NCBI GenBank assembly: GCA_045536365.1
Contig: JAZSNL010000025.1
Coordinates: 1-5,080, forward strand
Length of the DNA: 5,080 bases
Direction of reading: 5' to 3'
DNA from: JAZSNL01 sp045536365
Lineage (GTDB): Bacteria; Bacillota_I; Bacilli_A; ML615J-28; CAG-313
Program-made: the position numbers and the translations under genes
The notes under the pieces: model-generated
Database searches by the model: none
Told to the model about the DNA's origin: nothing
The model's input: the letters and a program-made list of their open reading frames with translations, nothing else
Shown: in pieces, positions 1-5,080 of the stretch
Position numbering within the stretch: the first letter of the stretch is position 1
How the letters are laid out: every line of letters begins with the position of its first letter

Positions 1-1
1 A

Positions 2-250
2 GCATTCAAGTTCCACATGATTGGTCTAAAAGTTGGTGATACCGTTGTCTTCGATGAACTGAACCTATCTGTCACCGTAGCATCAGATGATAAGGTGGAA
101 TACCAAGGTCGTCTTTGGTCACTATCTGCTTTCACTCGTGAGTTTTTGCCAGAAGATAAACAAAATAATTCAGGAGCTTACCAAGGTCCTAAGTACTTTA
201 GTTACAAGGGAAAGACGTTGAGCGAATTGAGAAAAGAGTACGACATTTGA
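2..250 (+). CDS. C-terminal fragment of an unrecognised protein with a small RAMA-like end domain
   Basis: The frame is open from the left edge of the window to a TGA at 248-250, giving at least 82 residues. The ATG at 17 is preceded by in-frame sense codons (AFKFH), so it is probably an internal methionine and the gene starts outside the window. The visible part has a pattern of 'G-L-K-x-G-D', 'V-E-Y-x-G-R', 'S-L-S-A-F', then 'Y-Q-G-P-K-Y-F-S-Y-K-G-K-T-L-S-E-L-R-K'. That order (glycine-rich strand, a V-x-Y-x-G turn, then an aromatic-rich G-K-x-L-x-x-L end) recalls the small C-terminal RAMA-type domains of restriction or methylase-associated proteins. I cannot name the family with certainty. 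There is no signal peptide or membrane segment in this part. Its base composition is visibly richer in G and C than the minus-strand cluster to the right, so the two probably have different histories. A hairpin terminator follows about 55 bases after the stop. Confidence 0.75.
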   Translation, partial: AFKFHMIGLKVGDTVVFDELNLSVTVASDDKVEYQGRLWSLSAFTREFLPEDKQNNSGAYQGPKYFSYKGKTLSELRKEYDI

Positions 251-306
251 TAAACTTCTATCTTGATAAAATAATATCCACAAATGGAAATACAAGTAAA
301 ACAAAT

Positions 307-343
307 ACCCCTCGCAGAACTTCTTCCGTGAGGGGTTACTTTT
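307..343 (+). terminator. Probable intrinsic terminator of the left-edge gene
   Basis: A 9-bp stem pairs 307-315 (ACCCCTCGC) with 328-336 (GTGAGGGGT), with one G-U pair and a 12-base loop. A short T run (340-343) follows. It lies 57 bases after the stop codon at 250 and reads in the same direction. The T tract is weak, so efficiency is uncertain. Confidence 0.65.
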
Positions 344-561
344 AATATAATTAGCTGTTTGACCTTGCAGGATTATTTCACCTCTTCAAATGTAACTTCC
401 TATGATTATCAATAAGTTATAGAACTATGTTGCAAATATGTGTGATATATGAAGCAGATGTCAGTAGTTGGTAGTAAATGGAACTAACCATCTGATTTAG
501 TGTTACAAAGATAAGCAAAAATATCGAATTATCATAATGTTTTCTTGATTATTTTCTAACG
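344..561. other. Intergenic stretch with no convincing gene; possible minus-strand promoter boxes
   Basis: No reading frame of useful length is present on either strand. On the minus strand there are two overlapping matches to the Bacteroidota -7 box TAnnTTTG: TATCTTTG (513-506) and TATTTTTG (523-516). Neither has a clear TTTG -33 box at the usual distance. They point left, and no convincing minus-strand gene follows. They may be the leftover 5' end of something lost when the insertion sequence at 562 arrived, or chance in AT-rich DNA. Confidence 0.4.
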
Positions 562-578
562 GTAGATTCAACGAGCAA
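562..578 (+). repeat. Left terminal inverted repeat of the IS30-family element
   Basis: The sequence GTAGATTCAACGAGCAA is the reverse complement of 1590-1606 with a single mismatch at its ninth base. It sits 8 bases beyond the transposase stop codon (587-589), so this is the end on the 3' side of the gene. Pairing stops at once on both sides, which defines a 17-bp core. Confidence 0.85.
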
Positions 579-586
579 GTGCAAAA

Positions 587-1537
587 TTAATAAAAATGAT
601 CAAAGAAAGCTTTCTTTGGAGAAGAGAAATTAAGTTTTAGTCGAGGTCTTTGATTTATTTTATACTGTACATATTTGATATAATCATCGGATACTGTATT
701 GAAATCCATACCTTTAGGCAAGTATTGGCGGATAAGTTTATTCGTGTTTTCTATAGCACCTTTTTGCCATGCAGCATAAGAATCCGTAAAATATATATCC
801 GCACCTAATTTTCGGGCGATCTGTTCGTGTTTTGCGAATTCCGACCCATTATCTGTAGTGATTGACAACACATGCTTTTTGTATGGCAACAAAATGTCTA
901 TCACTTGTTTAGCCAACATATTAGAATCTTTAAGATAAGGTAATCTTTGCATGATAAGAAAATTAGTGGAGCGTTCGCATAGTGTAACGATGGCGCTTTT
1001 CTGTTGTTTCCCAAGAATCAGATCCATTTCCCAGTCACCGAACCTTTTCCCGTCAGCCTCCTTTGGCCGTTGGTGTATGCTTACTCGATTGAGTATGGCG
1101 GTAGGTTTGGTGATTCGTTTTTTCTTTTTATGCCGTCTGTATTTCATCTTATGACGGCAATGCTTCGCCAGTTCTCCGGACGTATCTCTGCGGATGGCTC
1201 TGTAGATGGTCTCGTGAGAAATAGAAATGCCTTCAAGTGCCAGATAACCTGATATCTGCTCGGGCGACCAATCCTCTTCAACGAGCTTTTTGAGGGCTCG
1301 TTGAAGGATTGGTCGGGGTGTCAAACGGTTGTGAACTACGATTTCTCTGCGTTCAAGCGCCATTTCATGAGCGAGTTTCCATGAATATCCGCCATTTCGG
1401 TTCTTATTGCGTTTGATTTCACGTGAGACTGTTGAAACACTAACACATATCTGTTGCGCAATGGCTGTTAGCGTCATTTTTGCTTGCAATCCCAATTTAA
1501 TTGCGTATCTTTGTTCCGAGGTTAATTGTTTATACAT
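587..1537 (-). CDS. IS30-family transposase (DDE)
   Basis: This 316-aa protein is a full-length IS30-type transposase that cuts and joins the ends of its own element. Residues 1-45 form an N-terminal helix-turn-helix (S-E-Q-R-Y-x-I near the start, then T-A-I-A-Q-Q-I and S-V-S-T-V-S-R-E-I-K-R-N), which binds the terminal repeats. A second DNA-binding stretch lies around 88-117 (W-S-P-E-Q-I-S-G-Y-L, S-H-E-T-I-Y-R). A basic patch (128-142) precedes the catalytic core. The catalytic triad is visible: D172 in G-D-W-E-M-D, D229 in T-T-D-N-G-S-E-F, and E263 in K-G-A-I-E-N-T-N. D229 and E263 are separated by 33 residues, the family's D(33)E spacing. The conserved R-Q-Y-L-P-K-G motif follows at 270-276. 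No frameshift or internal stop is seen, so the enzyme is likely active. The ATG at 1537 is preceded by a good -7 box and little leader. Confidence 0.96.
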   Translation of the reverse strand: MYKQLTSEQRYAIKLGLQAKMTLTAIAQQICVSVSTVSREIKRNKNRNGGYSWKLAHEMALERREIVVHNRLTPRPILQRALKKLVEEDWSPEQISGYLALEGISISHETIYRAIRRDTSGELAKHCRHKMKYRRHKKKKRITKPTAILNRVSIHQRPKEADGKRFGDWEMDLILGKQQKSAIVTLCERSTNFLIMQRLPYLKDSNMLAKQVIDILLPYKKHVLSITTDNGSEFAKHEQIARKLGADIYFTDSYAAWQKGAIENTNKLIRQYLPKGMDFNTVSDDYIKYVQYKINQRPRLKLNFSSPKKAFFDHFY

Positions 1538-1544
1538 AGCAACA

Positions 1545-1552
1545 CAAAAATA
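1545..1552 (-). promoter_or_regulatory. Bacteroidota -7 promoter box of the transposase gene
   Basis: On the minus strand this reads TATTTTTG, a perfect TAnnTTTG match, ending 7 bases before the transposase ATG. A start point about 7 bases downstream would give an almost leaderless message. No clear TTTG -33 box is found at the expected distance, so the promoter is probably weak, as is usual for a transposase. Confidence 0.5.
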
Positions 1553-1561
1553 GTTAATCTT

Positions 1562-1587
1562 AGGGAGACTTCGGTCTCCTTTTTTTG
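1562..1587 (+). terminator. UUCG-loop intrinsic terminator inside the IS end
   Basis: An 8-bp stem (AGGGAGAC at 1562-1569, pairing with GTCTCCTT at 1574-1581, one G-U pair) closes on a TTCG tetraloop and is followed by a T run to 1586. This is a strong intrinsic terminator on the plus strand, antisense to the transposase. It would stop plus-strand transcripts crossing the element. On the minus strand the same hairpin has no T tract after it, but it could fold in transcripts entering from the right and limit read-through into the transposase. Confidence 0.8.
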
Positions 1588-1611
1588 TATTGCTCGTAGA
1601 ATCTACTTTTG
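1584..1611 (+). promoter_or_regulatory. Possible outward hybrid promoter spanning the IS right end
   Basis: A TTTG (1584-1587, inside the element) and a TACTTTTG (1604-1611, whose first three bases are the tip of the repeat and the rest flanking DNA) form a Bacteroidota-type -33/-7 pair. The gap is 16 bases, a little short for the consensus. Outward promoters from IS ends are known in Bacteroides. Here it would transcribe rightward, antisense to the ATPase gene that ends at 1801. The terminator at 1562-1587 lies upstream and would not block it. Confidence 0.35.
1590..1606 (-). repeat. Right terminal inverted repeat of the IS30-family element
   Basis: Read on the minus strand this is GTAGATTCTACGAGCAA, matching the left repeat at 16 of 17 positions. 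It lies on the 5' side of the transposase gene, just outside the hairpin terminator. Confidence 0.85.
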
Positions 1612-1800
1612 CACTTCGTTTGTGAAATTAAAAAAAAATTCATTTAAAACAGTTAGTGGATTATCCTCAATAATACGTTGTTTTAAATTTATTATAAGTA
1701 AAATTTGATTAAATAAGGCACCGTCCCGTATTTTGTGTAAATGAAAATTACAGCATATATAATTCCTATATCGACACTGTTTGATTATACTACTTTTGTC
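1607..1800. other. AT-rich intergenic stretch between the IS30 element and the defence-like cluster
   Basis: No gene is seen. It holds a 9-base A run (about 1629-1637), the IS256-like end at 1717-1742, and a lone TAnnTTTG match (1791-1798, plus strand) with no -33 partner. No hairpin terminator is visible for the ATPase gene, whose stop is at 1801-1803. Confidence 0.5.
1717..1742 (+). repeat. Orphan IS256-family-like terminal inverted repeat
   Basis: The core GTCCCGTATTTTGTGTAAA resembles, from memory, the terminal repeat of IS256 (GTCCGTATAATTGTGTAAAA), and similar ends occur on Bacteroidota IS256-family elements. The tip (GGCACC) is on the left, so an element body would extend to the right. 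The ATPase gene ends only about 60 bases away, however, and no IS256 transposase or second end is present. It is most likely a solo end left by a deletion or recombination event. Confidence 0.55.
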
Positions 1801-3675
1801 TCAAAATTCAAATTCATCTTCAAACTTATATAAAGTTTCTAATAGTTTGATAGAATCATCCAAAAAATAAGATATGTCGGTTATATTTTCAATATATTTT
1901 TCATACAATTTAGATGAATAATATTCTTTGGTATTATCATCATCTACATCTAGGATATTCGTATTAAATTCTAAATCAAAGTATTCTACAAATTCTTTAA
2001 TAATATCTTTATTAAACACATATTGGTTTTTATCATCACTAAAAGCACATTTTAAAAAATCGCAAAAATCAATTCCATTCAGTTCTGTACGTTCCTCTGT
2101 TTTTTGACTTTTAAATTTTTCATGCATTTTTTTATATCTATCAGAAACAACCGATATTAAATCATTTTTTAGAGTTGTAAAATATGAACCTACAAATGTT
2201 TTGATTTTATCAATTTCTATATTTGACAACTTAAAAAGTAAATTGATTAAAATATCCTGTTGCGAAAACAACACGGATTCTATACAGTATCCATTATGCC
2301 TAAACACTTGTGAATTTGCACCTAACTTCTTTATTAAAATTTTTTCATACTCTTCCGATTTTTCAATGGTACAATAATCCTTGTCATATACTAGAATATA
2401 TTTCTTACCCTTAACAATTTGAGGAAGTATTCTTTTGTAATATTCTATTTTACGAATTAAATCACCTTTCCCTCTTAAATGAAAAAATGCAGGTTCTGAA
2501 AGTACTTTTTTATTAGTAATTTCTATATATTTATCTTTTAATTTTACAATATAATTTTTATCATCTTCCCCTTCTGTGAAACAAATTGAATAAGCAGAAT
2601 TGAGTTTGTCTAAAGATGTAATTATGCCCCCTAGTTCTTTTTTTACGATGTCAAAGTCTTTTATTTCTAGAGCAGTTAATAAATGGTCCGATTTAGCTTT
2701 TTTATTAATATAGAACAATTCCCCATTATTAGCTTCGCTAACAAAACTATCATTGTGAGAAATAATAAAAGATTGCACATTTTCTATCTTCTTGATACTT
2801 TCCAATAACTTTTTCTGTAACTTAACATGGATATGAGAGTCTGGTTCATCAATCAACAATAAATTAAGAGACATTTCTGACATAAATTCTATTGTTGAAA
2901 ATATCTCTGCAACTTGTAGCAATCCACTTCCTTGCAAATGGAGGTCAAGTTTTTTTGCTCCTATAGAGGTCCTTAGATCAATATATTCATCATTAGAAGA
3001 ATTATCCTTATTATTGTAATAAAATTCTACTGTAGTCCCTAATACATACGACACCTGTTTTGATATACTTCTAATAGCACTTTCATCATGCATTATTATC
3101 TTATTACGTAAAACTTCACCAGATTTGCCTAATGATATTTTTTTTAGAATTTGTCCTTTGTTCATAAATGGTTCTTTATCTAAAATATTGGCCACTGGCT
3201 TTGTTTGATATACAAAAATTGACTCTGTAAGTTTTATTTTTTTTATTTTTAGGGCAGTAGCGAATTTCTCAAATTCTCTATGGTTAATTGTCCTATAACG
3301 AAGATAGGAATTTTTTATAGATTTTGGTTTGCTTATTTCGAATGTTAGATTATATTCAGTATCATCAAAATCTATTACTAATGTTATTCTAGCCTCATTG
3401 GGTGAAGTGTAAAACAAATCTGTATCATTAATAATTCTGATAAAATTCAAATCATTGAATGGAATATATCTGCCAGCCTTATCAATTTTGTAAAATGAAT
3501 TTTTATTAGATTGAATAATATTATCAAAACACTTTTTCCATAACAGTATCGCTTCAAATAATGATGACTTGCCTATATTATTTTCACCAATTATTATATT
3601 GGTTTTTGAATTTAATATAATGTTTATGTTTTCAAAACCTTTAAAGTTTTTTAATTGAATAGATTTTACTTTCAT
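1801..3675 (-). CDS. ATPase-TOPRIM fusion protein, OLD / PARIS (AriAB)-like, probable anti-phage effector
   Basis: This 624-aa soluble protein joins an SMC/ABC-type ATPase to a TOPRIM nuclease-like domain. Seen in the sequence: an N-terminal strand ('I-Q-L-K-N-F-K-G-F'), Walker A G-E-N-N-I-G-K-S-S at 30-38, an ABC-signature-like L-Q-G-S-G at 247-251, Walker B L-L-L-I-D-E-P-D-S at 272-280 and a switch histidine in I-I-S-H-N-D (H307). The TOPRIM part follows with F-T-E-G-E-D-D (E368), R-G-K-G-D (401-405), V-Y-D-K-D (D431, D433) and H-N-G-Y-C-I-E-S (E466), the last recalling DUF4435. The C-terminus (about 475-624) is helical and acidic and I do not recognise it. The family includes OLD nucleases (GajA) and PARIS AriA/AriB, in which ATPase and TOPRIM parts act together against phage. 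I chose the ATG at 3675, not the in-frame one at 3738: it gives the canonical M-K-V-K-x-I-x-L-x-N-F start and sits 8 bases after the upstream stop, whereas 3738 would overlap that gene by 55 bases. Confidence 0.85.
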   Translation of the reverse strand: MKVKSIQLKNFKGFENINIILNSKTNIIIGENNIGKSSLFEAILLWKKCFDNIIQSNKNSFYKIDKAGRYIPFNDLNFIRIINDTDLFYTSPNEARITLVIDFDDTEYNLTFEISKPKSIKNSYLRYRTINHREFEKFATALKIKKIKLTESIFVYQTKPVANILDKEPFMNKGQILKKISLGKSGEVLRNKIIMHDESAIRSISKQVSYVLGTTVEFYYNNKDNSSNDEYIDLRTSIGAKKLDLHLQGSGLLQVAEIFSTIEFMSEMSLNLLLIDEPDSHIHVKLQKKLLESIKKIENVQSFIISHNDSFVSEANNGELFYINKKAKSDHLLTALEIKDFDIVKKELGGIITSLDKLNSAYSICFTEGEDDKNYIVKLKDKYIEITNKKVLSEPAFFHLRGKGDLIRKIEYYKRILPQIVKGKKYILVYDKDYCTIEKSEEYEKILIKKLGANSQVFRHNGYCIESVLFSQQDILINLLFKLSNIEIDKIKTFVGSYFTTLKNDLISVVSDRYKKMHEKFKSQKTEERTELNGIDFCDFLKCAFSDDKNQYVFNKDIIKEFVEYFDLEFNTNILDVDDDNTKEYYSSKLYEKYIENITDISYFLDDSIKLLETLYKFEDEFEF

Positions 3676-3683
3676 AATCTTTA

Positions 3684-4562
3684 TTATTTGACATTTGTAC
3701 TTATTTGAAAAAGTGCCGCTTTCAACACTTGAAAACAAATTTTTGCAGTATGTTCATCTGGCAAAAAGTTTCTAGACATTTGATGGTAAGGATGTATATA
3801 GTTTCTAAAATCACGTAAAACATGACTGAATTTCTTAACATCTTCTTTTAGAAATCCAACTTCAAATGAAACATCAATAAAATTACTTAATGTCCATTTG
3901 CTAAAGTCTAATACTGCACCTGTTTTACTGTCCTTTGGTGCAGATTTGGCTTGATTATATAGGGCTGGCTTCTTCGATGCTATACCTAATAATATTCCTT
4001 CCAAAGTACTACCTATAAGAAATATTGTCGAAAGAGAAGATTTAATCTTCATACACAATTTGATTTCCTCAATGCGAATTTCTATGTATGGTATTAAGGC
4101 ACTTTCTATTGGAAGTGTTGATACATTGATTTCCTTAAACTCTTCGTTTAAAAAATCTATCTCAGCAGTTTGGACATTTAATATTTCTTTCTTTTTCTCA
4201 ACATCAATATTAATACCATTTGCTTTGGATATTAAAATTTCTTGATTTTTTCTTATAACTCTCCAGCCATCAAAAGATAAATATTTATTAAAATCATTAA
4301 TAAATTTATCTAATTCAGTATATCTATCTACAAAATTAATAGGCGAGAATATATCTTTGATACACTTATCAAGTTCTGGTGTACCATTTATTTCTTTTAA
4401 TTTAGATTCAGTATAAGAACCTCTAGAAGGAAAACCTTGACCATAAGTATCAGAAAATCCGTATTTGCTAAAAAAAGATACTAACTTAGGTCCTGAACGA
4501 TACTCAGTCTTTTCGTTTATTAAATCTCTTAATATCTCTATTGTTTTTTCAGAAATAATCAT
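3684..4562 (-). CDS. AbiJ-like / HEPN-like protein, probable partner of the ATPase
   Basis: A 292-aa protein with no signal peptide. Residues 21-47 hold a motif-rich block (Y-R-S-G-P-K-L-V-x-F-F, Y-G-F-S-D-x-Y-G-Q-G-F-P-S-R, then Y-T-E-S-K-L) and 'L-N/I-N-G-T-P-E-L' near 58-64. This resembles N-terminal domains of AbiJ-type abortive-infection proteins; I assign it by memory of that pattern only. The C-terminal part has a hydrophobic helix (F-L-I-G-S-T-L-E-G-I-L-L-G, 181-193) and then R-D-F-R-N-Y-I-H-P-Y-H (250-260). This gives R-x6-H twice (R250/H257 and R253/H260) and fits the HEPN RNase signature R-x4-6-H. HEPN proteins are often RNases or their inactive relatives. The gene ends 8 bases before the ATPase start and begins 40 bases after the stop of the truncated gene upstream, so all three probably share a transcript. 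No promoter box is seen in the 40-base gap. Confidence 0.8.
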   Translation of the reverse strand: MIISEKTIEILRDLINEKTEYRSGPKLVSFFSKYGFSDTYGQGFPSRGSYTESKLKEINGTPELDKCIKDIFSPINFVDRYTELDKFINDFNKYLSFDGWRVIRKNQEILISKANGINIDVEKKKEILNVQTAEIDFLNEEFKEINVSTLPIESALIPYIEIRIEEIKLCMKIKSSLSTIFLIGSTLEGILLGIASKKPALYNQAKSAPKDSKTGAVLDFSKWTLSNFIDVSFEVGFLKEDVKKFSHVLRDFRNYIHPYHQMSRNFLPDEHTAKICFQVLKAALFQISTNVK

Positions 4563-4602
4563 ACACTGTTATGGTTTTATATTATTAAGCATTTATCGAT
4601 AA

Positions 4603-4904
4603 TCACTTTCCAATTATAACATGTTTTTTTAGTTCTATCACCTTCTTAATCTCTTCCTTCATATATTTCTTCCAAATGTCAAGAAATTCTCTAAGCCATC
4701 TTTTTTTAACTTCTTTTTCAACTTTTGATAAATTATCATTTTTATCAATTATTATATCTGACAGAGTTTTAATACACTCTATTCCTAATTCCAAATCCAT
4801 ATCCGAGATATTACTCGTTTTTGCAATCATACAGCCACATAATATCATGCCATTGTTATGATAAGGAAGTCTGTCTTTTAGTTCATACATCATTTGGGAG
4901 ATAG
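4603..4904 (-). CDS. C-terminal part of an unrecognised gene, cut by the adapter artefact
   Basis: The genuine reading frame covers about 100 residues from 4904 to the TGA at 4605-4603. It opens ...I-S-Q-M-M-Y-E-L-K-D and ends K-K-H-V-I-I-G-K. It has a cysteine pair (C-G-C), then a lysine- and glutamate-rich, probably helical end (K-V-E-K-E-V-K-K-R-W-L-R-E-F). The frame continues past 4904 to an ATG at 4974, but those residues (M-S-F-C-E-P-R-S-C-P-G...) are translated adapter and are not real. The true start is either the M-M at 4892-4887 or lies beyond the artefact. I do not recognise the protein. Lying 40 bases before the HEPN-like gene and in the same direction, it may be the first gene of the same operon. 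Confidence 0.6.
4794..4904. repeat. Insert copy 1 of an artefactual direct repeat
   Basis: Bases 4794-4883 recur without a mismatch at 4991-5080. The copy is continuous with the gene to its left and looks genuine. It ends at 4904, where the sequencing adapter begins, so the library insert is 111 bp long. Confidence 0.9.
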
Positions 4905-4990
4905 AAGTCGGAGGCCAAAGCGGTCTTAGGGAAGACAAAGCCCCAGGGCAACTCCTTGGCTCACAGAACGACATGGCTACGATCCGACTT
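4905..4990 (+). other. BGI/MGI DNBSEQ sequencing adapter (contamination)
   Basis: Bases 4905-4938 match the MGI forward adapter arm (AAGTCGGAGGCC... to ...GAAGACAA) as I recall it, with one extra A in a run (4917-4919) and one extra G (4929-4931). Bases 4939-4948 (AGCCCCAGGG) fit the 10-nt index slot. Bases 4949-4990 match the 42-base reverse arm (CAACTCCTTGGCTCACAGAA... to ...GATCCGACTT) exactly. The GC-rich composition stands out from the AT-rich surroundings. This is not organism DNA, and any reading frame through it is false. Confidence 0.96.
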
Positions 4991-5080
4991 AATCCATATC
5001 CGAGATATTACTCGTTTTTGCAATCATACAGCCACATAATATCATGCCATTGTTATGATAAGGAAGTCTGTCTTTTAGTT
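4991..5080. repeat. Insert copy 2 of the artefactual direct repeat, running to the window edge
   Basis: All 90 bases are identical to 4794-4883, offset by 197 bases. That period equals insert (111) plus adapter (86), as expected for adapter read-through or a copy of a circularised DNB library molecule. The minus-strand frame here repeats part of the truncated gene and hits a stop at the adapter junction (4991-4989). It should not be annotated as a second gene copy. Confidence 0.9.

Larger units (their letters stand above)
562..1606 (-). mobile_element. Complete-looking IS30-family insertion sequence (1045 bp)
   Basis: The element is bounded by 17-bp inverted repeats (562-578 and 1590-1606) and encodes one full-length IS30-type transposase filling most of its length. 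The repeat tips read GTAGATTC on both ends, which agrees with the GTAGATTCAA tip I recall for IS30 itself. The size (about 1.0-1.1 kb), the single gene and the DDE motif are all typical of the family; IS4351 is a related Bacteroides member. No matching 2-3 bp target duplication is visible at the ends (CG on the left, TT on the right). So the boundaries may be off by a few bases, or a rearrangement has replaced one flank. I do not assign an ISfinder name. Confidence 0.88.

Noticed and set aside
417..491. Small minus-strand reading frame of 24 codons behind two TAnnTTTG boxes
   Set aside because: Too short, no recognisable motif and no ribosome-binding signal; it could be a remnant but cannot be supported.
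951..1252. Plus-strand reading frames across the transposase gene
   Set aside because: They are antisense shadows of a clearly conserved transposase and carry no recognisable domain.
1791..1798. TACTTTTG promoter box on the plus strand
   Set aside because: No -33 partner at a proper distance and it only faces the 3' end of the ATPase gene; such matches are common in AT-rich DNA.
3676..3738. Longer ATPase start at 3738 (645 aa)
   Set aside because: It overlaps the upstream gene by 55 bases and adds 21 residues before the canonical M-K-V-K start of the ATPase fold.
4593..4602. Perfect 10-bp palindrome TTATCGATAA right after the stop of the truncated gene
   Set aside because: Short, single copy and AT-rich, with no promoter next to it, so an operator role cannot be supported.
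4905..4974. N-terminal 24 residues of a 123-aa protein starting at 4974
   Set aside because: These codons are translated adapter; the ATG comes from the ACATGG of the reverse arm.
4905..4990. GC-rich island as a structured ncRNA or recent transfer
   Set aside because: Explained fully by the adapter match.
4794..5080. Tandem repeat, CRISPR-like or gene-duplication signal
   Set aside because: The unit between the copies is the known sequencing adapter, and the period is exactly insert plus adapter.

Overview
The window looks like a piece of a gut-type Bacteroidota genome (Bacteroides, Parabacteroides or a relative). The evidence is low GC, Bacteroidota-style promoter boxes (TAnnTTTG) and an IS30-family element with a close-packed, leader-poor transposase gene. 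It reads as an accessory or defence-island segment that has been worked over by insertion sequences. It ends in a sequencing artefact.

Layout. Bases 2-250 (+) are the C-terminal end of a gene that starts outside the window. It carries a small C-terminal domain that loosely recalls the RAMA-type modules of restriction-associated proteins, and a hairpin terminator follows it (307-343). Bases 344-561 hold no convincing gene. Bases 562-1606 are an apparently intact IS30-family insertion sequence with 17-bp terminal inverted repeats (16/17 match) and a 316-aa DDE transposase on the minus strand. Its upstream end carries an outward-reading terminator and a possible outward hybrid promoter. Bases 1607-1800 are AT-rich and include what looks like a lone IS256-family terminal repeat (1717-1742).

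The main biological content is a minus-strand gene cluster, read from right to left. It begins with the C-terminal part of an unrecognised gene (4904-4603). Next is a 292-aa protein with an AbiJ-like N-terminus and a HEPN-like C-terminal motif (4562-3684). Last, 8 bases further on, is a 624-aa SMC/ABC-type ATPase fused to a TOPRIM domain (3675-1801). The ATPase-TOPRIM protein resembles OLD-family nucleases and fused PARIS (AriA-AriB) proteins. Paired with a HEPN-like partner, it is a good candidate for an anti-phage, abortive-infection type system whose exact gene pairing I do not recognise. ATP-dependent sensing by the large protein and RNA or nucleic-acid cleavage by one or both partners is an inference from the family resemblance.

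The right edge is not natural DNA. Bases 4905-4990 match, from memory, the complete BGI/MGI DNBSEQ library adapter: the forward arm, a 10-nt index and the reverse arm. Bases 4991-5080 repeat 4794-4883 exactly, at a 197-bp period equal to a 111-bp insert plus the 86-bp adapter. Everything right of 4904 should be treated as assembly or library artefact, and the first gene of the cluster is cut there.
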